Assembly (NCBI GenBank): GCA_004123355.1
Contig: SCHM01000002.1
Coordinates: forward strand, 8,033,569 to 8,097,568
DNA from: Amphirosellinia nigrospora
Lineage: Eukaryota; Ascomycota; Sordariomycetes; Xylariales; Xylariaceae
Direction: 5' to 3'
Length of the DNA: 64,000 bases
Shown here: positions 57,324 through 64,000 of the stretch, in pieces
How the letters are laid out: each line of letters opens with the position of its first letter
Position numbering within the stretch: position 1 is the stretch's first letter
Program-made: the position numbers and the translations under genes
Notes under the pieces: generated by a model
Told to the model about the DNA's origin: nothing
Seen by the model: only the letters and a program-made list of their open reading frames with translations
The model's database searches: none

Positions 57324-59079
57324 CTAACCGATGACTTGCTTCAGGACTTGGCTTGCAGGAAAGTTTGTGGTCCTCCATTTTGAATAGAAATCGTCGCGGT
57401 TATCTAGACAAATGAAACTAATTAGCGACCCGCGTTGGATATGCTTGGCCGGGAGTGTAGAAGTTGATGATACTTACTGTAGCCACCACATATTCTCCTC
57501 GGCCTGTGAAGGCACTCCTGCCGTGCAACACTCGCCAGTTGTTGAAGACTTCGTGTGAATGGTTAGCATCAAAATATAAAGTTGAGGCCTAGGTACTTAC
57601 TCAGGACTGTACCAGGCCTCAGCTGAAACCAATACTCAAGCTTATGCTGTCTCAAAATCTCATCCCATTTCCTTGCTGCCTCATACCAGTGCGTTGTTGA
57701 GTGCGTCAGTGGCATAATAGCCCGGTCGTCCTTGTTCCACCTAATGCGGCGCACCATGTTCCTTTCTGCGTCGCGCTCAATCACGGGATATAACTTATCA
57801 GGAGCTATAGCGATGCCCTCGTTTCCACTTGCATGACAGGGGATGCCAACGGTAGCCAGGATATCAAATAATTCTGGTTCTGTCTTTTGCATTATACTAG
57901 CTGCGTGGAAACCATCAACGAGTAAAGACAGCCCCCCTAGATCCTTTTTGAAGCCATTTGGCGAGCTCGGGTCCTCGTGTGAGAGCAGATGAAAGGCTTG
58001 CAGTCCAGCGGGCTCAGTGAAGTAGCTGTTATCTGTACTGTCACGTATCAAAAGTTAGCAGCTTGTTTTCGCAGTGAAACTTTCAGCAAACATCTAAGAT
58101 CTTATAAGGGTAACACTTCGTAATTGACTGAAAAACGACAAAGAGATTAATACACAGGACGTACTGTGCGCTTAGAGGTAAGTTCGTATAGGCTGTATCT
58201 TTGAGAGCAAGATTTGGAGTAAAATCGTAAAAACTACCATAGTGAGTTTTTCGTATAGGGCCAATCATTTCGAGCAGGTCTTTGGTCGGCGTAGGCGATT
58301 TAAATGGTACCTGCGTCACAAAAGCGAATCCCCATTGCATCTAAATTACTGGTGAGCAGAATTGTTGAGCTTCGGCGTGAGTTAGGTGTTGTATATATAT
58401 ACGCACAATCGTATTTGTCAGGAGCCAAGAGCACGAGTCTCGTCCGCTTTGAAAAGAGCATAGTCTACTCTTGCTCCGGGGTAGCCTTTGAGGCCAAAGA
58501 ATTTGATCCTAGTGCTACTTTATGAGTTGAAGCCACGGGAGGGGCGAGGAAGACTAACTCGGCGTCTTCAGGTTCCGGTTTACCCTTTTTGATGTACGGT
58601 TCAAGAAAATCCCAGCTATAAAAACTTGCATGTGAGTCGTGGGACCCTGGAATAAATTAGAACAAGTACGACCTCAATGAAAATATGACCAACACCTAAT
58701 TTTGAGTCCATTTGCTTCGGCCATCATTTCGGTTGGCGTGATATTCGAAGGTATCTTAAAAACTTAGTATCTACGTCGATGGTATATCATAGCCGTATTG
58801 GGATCACCTCGAAAGTATCGAAATTGCGCTGTCGCGTATCCTGGTTAACACAAAGGCCGCATCGGCAGTTATCCCTTAGGAACATTAGCAATGCGAACTA
58901 AACAGGCAGGGCAATCAAGACATAGCGAACCTTAACCAGAAGTAGGGACTTTTTATAGTTAGTAATCTTTCATAGTAGTAGATTAGTATAGCTATCACTG
59001 CGCGTTAACACTCACAGTAGATTTCCCCAATTATAGGGTTTCTTGATTGTAGTTGAAATGACGAGACCCTTGGATTCAT
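57324..59079 (-). CDS. Gamma-butyrobetaine/trimethyllysine dioxygenase family (TauD-type) protein, several indels
   Basis: Fe(II)/2-oxoglutarate hydroxylase of the carnitine pathway type. The N-terminal Zn-like domain is seen across short exons (WGNLLPYFW leading into LRDNC, then C-x-x-C and RQRNFDTFEIPSNITP). The TauD core includes MQWGFAFVTQVPFKSPTP, HTDNSYFTEPAG (metal His and Asp; the His codon is split by an intron near 58036-58163), a GGLSLLVDGF strand and a distal NNWRVLHGR (second His, Arg). The last residues are KQVIG. Seven or so exons are needed. One base appears missing near 59030, 58645, 58490, 58415 and at the splice near 57472, so exact limits are approximate. Whether it is the BBOX or TMLH branch cannot be settled by eye. 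Confidence 0.82.
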
Positions 59080-59671
59080 CTCTCCGCTTCTATGAATGTA
59101 GGCGCTCCCATGGCTGGAATCCAGGTCCGGGTGGCTGACAAGCCCGAGTATTTTCTTAAGGGTCGACTACATAGACATTGATATAAATTTAGTCACATCC
59201 CTACAAGTTAGATAATACATAGTTGAAGTAGGGCCTTGCTCGTTATTGACTGACCAGAGGGTACCCATAGGGATGGGGAAACGTGCCATTTTGACACGCC
59301 CTATGACCTGAGGTCGAAGATGGTGAAAAGAGAACGCCATGATTCAATTTGTCCGACCTGCGAGCTGACGGTTTTGTATTTGTTTGTAGGCGGTTACTAT
59401 GAGGTATATTTGTATCCAATGCAAGTGCAGTAGACCCCCGCTCGTTACCATATTTTAGGGACTTAGTAGGTGGGGCGATAGCAAGAATCTAGGCATCTCA
59501 CCTGCAGAACTAAGCTGACCACCAACAACTACAACGGCTTACAGCTTTATTAGGTACTCTTATATATATTCCGCGCCGCTAGCCACATGCTTCTGATAGA
59601 GGTATATCATGTGGACAATTGGATGCTAGATAAGAGCCGTATGTTATTGCATTGGTTAATCGTCATCGACG
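59080..59671. other. Intergenic region
   Basis: About 590 bp without a supported gene. Confidence 0.4.
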
Positions 59672-61075
59672 CTATCGGCTTTCGCGGGTCGACGCCAAAT
59701 ACTCCTCCTTTTCTTCTCTAAATTCAACAGCGAAAGTGTTGGTTTGCACAATGCCTGAAATCGGAAGGACTCCGGCCTCGTTGAGAATGCTTTTCTCGCT
59801 CTCGTCGTCGCTTTTTGCCTTTGACGTGATCCACGCTGTAGCTTCTCCTCGTCTCGTGTCGGTGCCGCCGAAATCGCCTTCATCGTTCTCTGCACTTTGT
59901 CGATGTCCACCTCGTCCGTCTTCTGAGGTTTCCTTGGGGTCTCTAGCCTTGTATTAGATCCCAATTTAAGTGTGCCTCTTAAGCTCGCCGTGCTCTTCGC
60001 GATAAAGACACGCAGGTTAGGAAGAGATGCTGCGATAATGACCGACGCAGGCTCAACCATGTTCCAAATCGTAAGGTCGGTACTGGAATCTTCAACCGAA
60101 TAATTAGTCCCAACGCCCTTTAAGCACATGCCAGTCTATCAACCTACAAGTAAAATCATAATCTGCGATTTGGTTTGTATAAATGACCTTCACAATTGTG
60201 ACGACGCCGGAACTAGTAATGTTAGCCAGCGAAGTTGAAGGTGGGAGGCCTGCACTCACAGAACGCCAAGACTCATAGCAAAACTTGCTCCCAGTCTTTC
60301 AACACGGCGTATCTGTCATATCGTTAGTGAGTTCAAAAGGGGATGTCATGCAACAACAAACATACCTGCAATCTAGATAGGATCCGCCAGGGTAGAATTA
60401 CCAGTGAGAAGTCAACCAATGAGGTGTATGCTGCAATAATCCTATTAACCTAGTTTCCCAGTGCCGGGTGTGAGTCTCACGAACCTCCCTCAAAAACAAA
60501 ATACCCAAGGCTCACACCGTGTGCTATACAAGTGCCTGGAACTGTAGGGTCGAAGATCTTGCTGTAGGGTATGCAAGTAACAAATGGTATAATAATCGCT
60601 GGGATTGTGACGAGTAATAGTGTTATGATCGTAAACCAGACAAATTGTTTCTCTCGTGTATTCGACAACTGGAGCAGCGTGATCGCAAAGCTGATTCTCG
60701 CGAAATTGGTCGATAAACGTACAACGCCTGATAAAATCTGCAGGTACATGATAATCCGCTGGAGGTCTTGTGGCATTGTGGCGATGATCACCTCAATGTG
60801 CATGCCAAGCCCCAAAGCGATTATTCTCTGGACTAGGCCGGCGTTCACCAGGAGAAATACCTTCCGTCAAAAGTTAGGAGTGAAAATATAGAATTAGTAA
60901 AGACGGTTGGATCAACGCTCACCATTGAGGCCACGAGAGCATAGTCATCGCACCATAGTTTTCCACGATATTTGAATTTGATATACAGTCTTAGACTGAC
61001 GAACAACATAGATAGTCCCGCAATGGTCCATACTAAGCCCTGTATGAGCGGTGCCATAGTCTCATTCGCCGCCAT
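59672..61075 (-). CDS. PTH11-like / fungal rhodopsin-domain 7-TM membrane protein 2 (indels)
   Basis: The start MAANETMAPLIQGLVWTI leads into the first TM helix and the WCDDYALVASM motif of the family. The second exon (from about 60858) covers TM3-TM5, including RLSTNFARISFAITLL and a PYSKIFDPTVPGTC loop. Short exons follow (SLVDFSLVILPW, then RRVERLGASFAMSLGV), and the last exon begins near 60089 (DLTIWNMVEPASVIIAASLP) and carries a basic cytosolic tail. One base seems missing near 60215 and another near 59840; with the second, the tail ends LASTRESR at 59672. It is the same family as the gene at 38743-40017 but divergent in sequence. Its function, sensing or otherwise, is unknown. Confidence 0.77.
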
Positions 61076-64000
61076 ACTGGAGGGCGCTCTTGATCAATTC
61101 ATGGGGAAGTTGGGGATACAATCGTGGATTTTCGAGAGTTATGTCGTCTTGTTTCTACCAAGCAGGCGTCAACAATCTTTAGGGCGCGAAAGTAATAATT
61201 AAAATGAGTTTTGTAAAGTTAAACCAAGGTCTTCTCTCATGAAACCAGTCGGGTGTGCTTATTATGATAGACAACGTGCCAACCCACCGGTTCATGAGGC
61301 TGAGAGCTGAGCACGAGGAAGGATACCCAGCTGGTAAAAAGTTCTTGGGGGTTCCCTATATTGATATTCCATGGAAACCCTTCCCCAGATAACCAGAGTT
61401 GGGATTCAACCCCATGTCCCGAACAGTACAATGATCGACGACAAGACCCAGCAGATGTTGTGAACGTTTCCAAAGTACAACTCCACCCAGGTAATGGTCC
61501 CTGTCCGGGTTCCCCGGTCAGAGCTTGGTACGGTTGTAACGGCACTAGCAAGGAACCAGGTACTATGTAATATCCAGATTGTACATAGCGTGAGGCCGTG
61601 CGCAAAGGGGCGGTCACGGAAATGGCCGTGATGTCTTGAGATGATCCCGGAAATAATGCCGTCACTTACACACAAGTTGGTGAAATCACTTCAGTTATCT
61701 AAAGCACACTTAAAAAACCTGAAGGTTCTTCAAACATGTAGTTTTCATAATTAAAGTTGGCCCTTATCATTCTAGCCCAAAATCAACTATATTGTGGTAC
61801 TGCGCCACCAACCATGGCATGATGTGCGCACCGTAGACTGTCTGTGCCCGCTGTGTGGAATTTAGTATTGCGTAAGTGCTAATCTTATCGTCCCAGGTGA
61901 ACAAATAGATCACCTCGAAATCCTTGGCTATAAAATTCCTATTCAATATAGACCCCATCGGTTAAGACAAGGGCAAATTATTCGGCGGGTTAGCTAGCCT
62001 ACTTTTAGTTAATCAAATAATTATGATAATCTCAAGATCAACTTTCTCTTATTATAATGACTTTCATGTTCTGTATCCATACCCAACCCACTGTTTTAAA
62101 ATTCTAGAATGGTCTCGCGAGCTAAGTATGTAACAGGGAGCATACTAGACTTGGATATTTGAGGTAAATTTTTAATCGACGTATCGATAGCAAAGATGAA
62201 ATCATCCTGTACAGTACATTCCCTTCAATTTTGCCCGCTACAACAACACTAATTATTCCCTGATAATCAGCGTTAGCAAGCTGGTGGGAGGTGAACCATG
62301 GCTATAACTCTGCATTAGGTGCGTCGGTATCATTATATACGAAGTACCTACCTAACCTAGACAAGAGTTCTACACTTGGACAGTGTAGCACTCAGCACAT
62401 GCCAAGATGTCAGTGCCACGTCCATCTATAGAACCCCTAACGATGAGGGCAAGGGTATCTATAGATAGACAACCCTCGCGCAAAAATGTTAGTCGTATTA
62501 TTTAGTTCAAAGTTGCCACACAGGATGGAACACAGCGATGAATGCTTGTTCCTAAACTTGTCATATGATTCAAATGAGGATAGTATAAGTAGTGTAGAGA
62601 GAGGTCGTTAAGTCTTTTAAGGAGAATTGTGAGTGGGTGACCCCAGAGCAGACCCAGAGGTCTGTGCATGATGCTCATTTCAACCTAATCTTTACAGGCT
62701 AGATAGCAAATTATTTGGGCATAAGATCTGCCCTGGTAGCTAACTCCTAATACCTAGTTAACCGGTAAATACGAAATTATCCGCTTAATGAGAACAAGAT
62801 AGAGGACATGTGGGACTATGCCAGGAAACGGGGATCTAGACACACGGATCCAACCGGGACAAAGAGACTCTTGTATATAGTCAAGTAGTCATATAGAGCC
62901 CACGTAGATGACTTCACTGGCTCTCCGTGCAACAACAGATGTCTACACCCTACCCTTGCAAGGATCGTGACAGTTGCATCTGAGCCTGCCATGAACAAGC
63001 CCTATATTTTCAACAACATCGTCTAAGTCACGAACTGACTAGTCCTCCACAATAGTGTCTTCATGACGGAGGGGCGACTTACCTATGATTACACAAGTCT
63101 TAACAAATCTTCGGCAGAAAAATCAAGGAGAATAGGCTCCTTATAATTATTGAGCGCTTGTGACATAAAATATTGGCTTAAAAAGGATATCTCTAGGAGA
63201 ATTAGTTGCGAGATGAAACGAAGACAGTGGCTGAAGGAGATTAGAAGTTCGTTCTCCGTTACGTTGGTTGAGATTTCGTGATTGCTGGTGTAAGTCTGAG
63301 GTATGCTGCTAATAGAACATCTGGATAATATATAATTAAGTACCGATATAGTTGTATCGTAACCCACAAACTAACTACTATTCGAGACAATTCACAGATA
63401 GGTATCACTTGTGACATCTTGTCACGGTGCCGTTCCCATAGAACGAAGAATCTATACATATGCAGTCGGAGATAGGGGACTAGCCTACGGCACAAGGAGT
63501 CTTAAACCATTTACGTGATAACAAATATCATATTATATCCGTATCCTAACACATATCATACGAACTCGCACGAGAGACTACTCTTGTATTGACAAACGGC
63601 GTAACAAGAGAAGAAGTTTCCATTTGGAAAGTTGGCTTTTACGTGCGTCTTCAGGTTGTCAACTATATGAAACGCGACGATCAATGAGGGGAAAGCTTAA
63701 ATTCCTCCCTAGGATAGACCTGCATGTGCAAATATTTATTTTATTGTCCAGGTATTAGTATACGAACTACATGTGATAGCAGAAGATTGGCACATATATT
63801 GTGCCTAGCAACTGTGTAGTGGAACCTGCTACTAAATTCTATAAGCTTAACTATCAGAGAGCGGACTAGTAGGCTTCGGGATATAAAACACCACTGTCGA
63901 CATGTCTCTCGTAGAACATGCAGTATGATTCGAAGTATGCCTAACTTTGCTTTGTTCCTTGCACCTCAGGAGTATACAAGCAGCTCGAGGTCGTACACTC
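61076..64000. other. Terminal 2.9 kb without a supported gene
   Basis: Minus-strand frames at 61237-61675 overlap in two frames and match nothing I know. The rest has only short frames and is A+T-rich with many TA steps after about 61.7 kb. No transposon structure or tRNA is convincing. Confidence 0.45.

Noticed and set aside
61360-61460. tRNA-like hairpin (GGGATTCAACCCC)
   Set aside because: Position 53 and the distance to a possible acceptor stem do not fit a tRNA cloverleaf on either strand.
61237-61675. Possible membrane-protein gene on the minus strand
   Set aside because: Two overlapping frames look equally likely, neither matches a family, and there are no supporting splice sites.

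Overview
The window looks like a stretch of nuclear genome from a filamentous ascomycete (Pezizomycotina). The genes carry many short (about 50-150 bp) GT-AG introns, often with CTAAC/CTAAT-like branch sites. They belong to families typical of these fungi: UstYa/DUF3328 proteins, PTH11-like 7-TM proteins, aflatoxin-type O-methyltransferases and a DUF3684 protein. I cannot name the species. I found no transposon ORF, CRISPR array, rRNA or convincing tRNA.

Layout. 1-8.0 kb: no gene I can support. 8.0-22.2 kb: a compact housekeeping block with MED6 (-), an MMTAG2/RS-rich nuclear protein (+), a giant HSP90-type-ATPase DUF3684 protein (+), the DEAH helicase Dhr1/Ecm16 (-) and a proteasome assembly chaperone (+). 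22.3-37.5 kb: a biosynthetic cluster with a 2-oxoglutarate/Fe(II) oxygenase (-), an O-methyltransferase (+), a UstYa-type protein (-), a second UstYa protein (+), a repeat-containing secreted precursor peptide (+), a third UstYa protein (+), an MFS exporter (+) and a second O-methyltransferase (+). A PTH11-like membrane protein follows at 38.7-40.0 kb. 40.0-47.2 kb: gene-poor, but it holds a 22-residue, 8-cysteine metallothionein-like gene (-) far too small for ORF callers. 47.2-61.1 kb: a CatC-like catalase (+), a cyclase-family enzyme (-), calcineurin A (-), an SDR reductase (-), a gamma-butyrobetaine/trimethyllysine dioxygenase (-) and a second PTH11-like protein (-). 61.1-64.0 kb: nothing supported.

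The most interesting part is the cluster at 22-37 kb. The precursor gene (29986-30644) encodes a signal peptide followed by five nearly identical 22-residue units. Each internal unit sits in its own symmetric phase-1 exon, and each carries the same Tyr-containing block (DSDEAVVYPAEVD). Three UstYa-family proteins (the oxidative cyclisation factors of ustiloxin-, phomopsin- and asperipin-type peptides), two methyltransferases, an oxygenase and an exporter surround it. This points to a dikaritin-like ribosomal peptide (RiPP) pathway whose core sequence I do not recognise. The repeats lack the dibasic Kex2 sites expected in such precursors.

A second window-wide pattern concerns the sequence itself. 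Many conserved genes need one-base corrections, almost always one base missing from a short homopolymer. With these corrections the gene lengths become whole numbers of codons. Assembly error is the likeliest explanation, so I annotate these genes as functional CDSs with flagged frameshifts rather than as pseudogenes.
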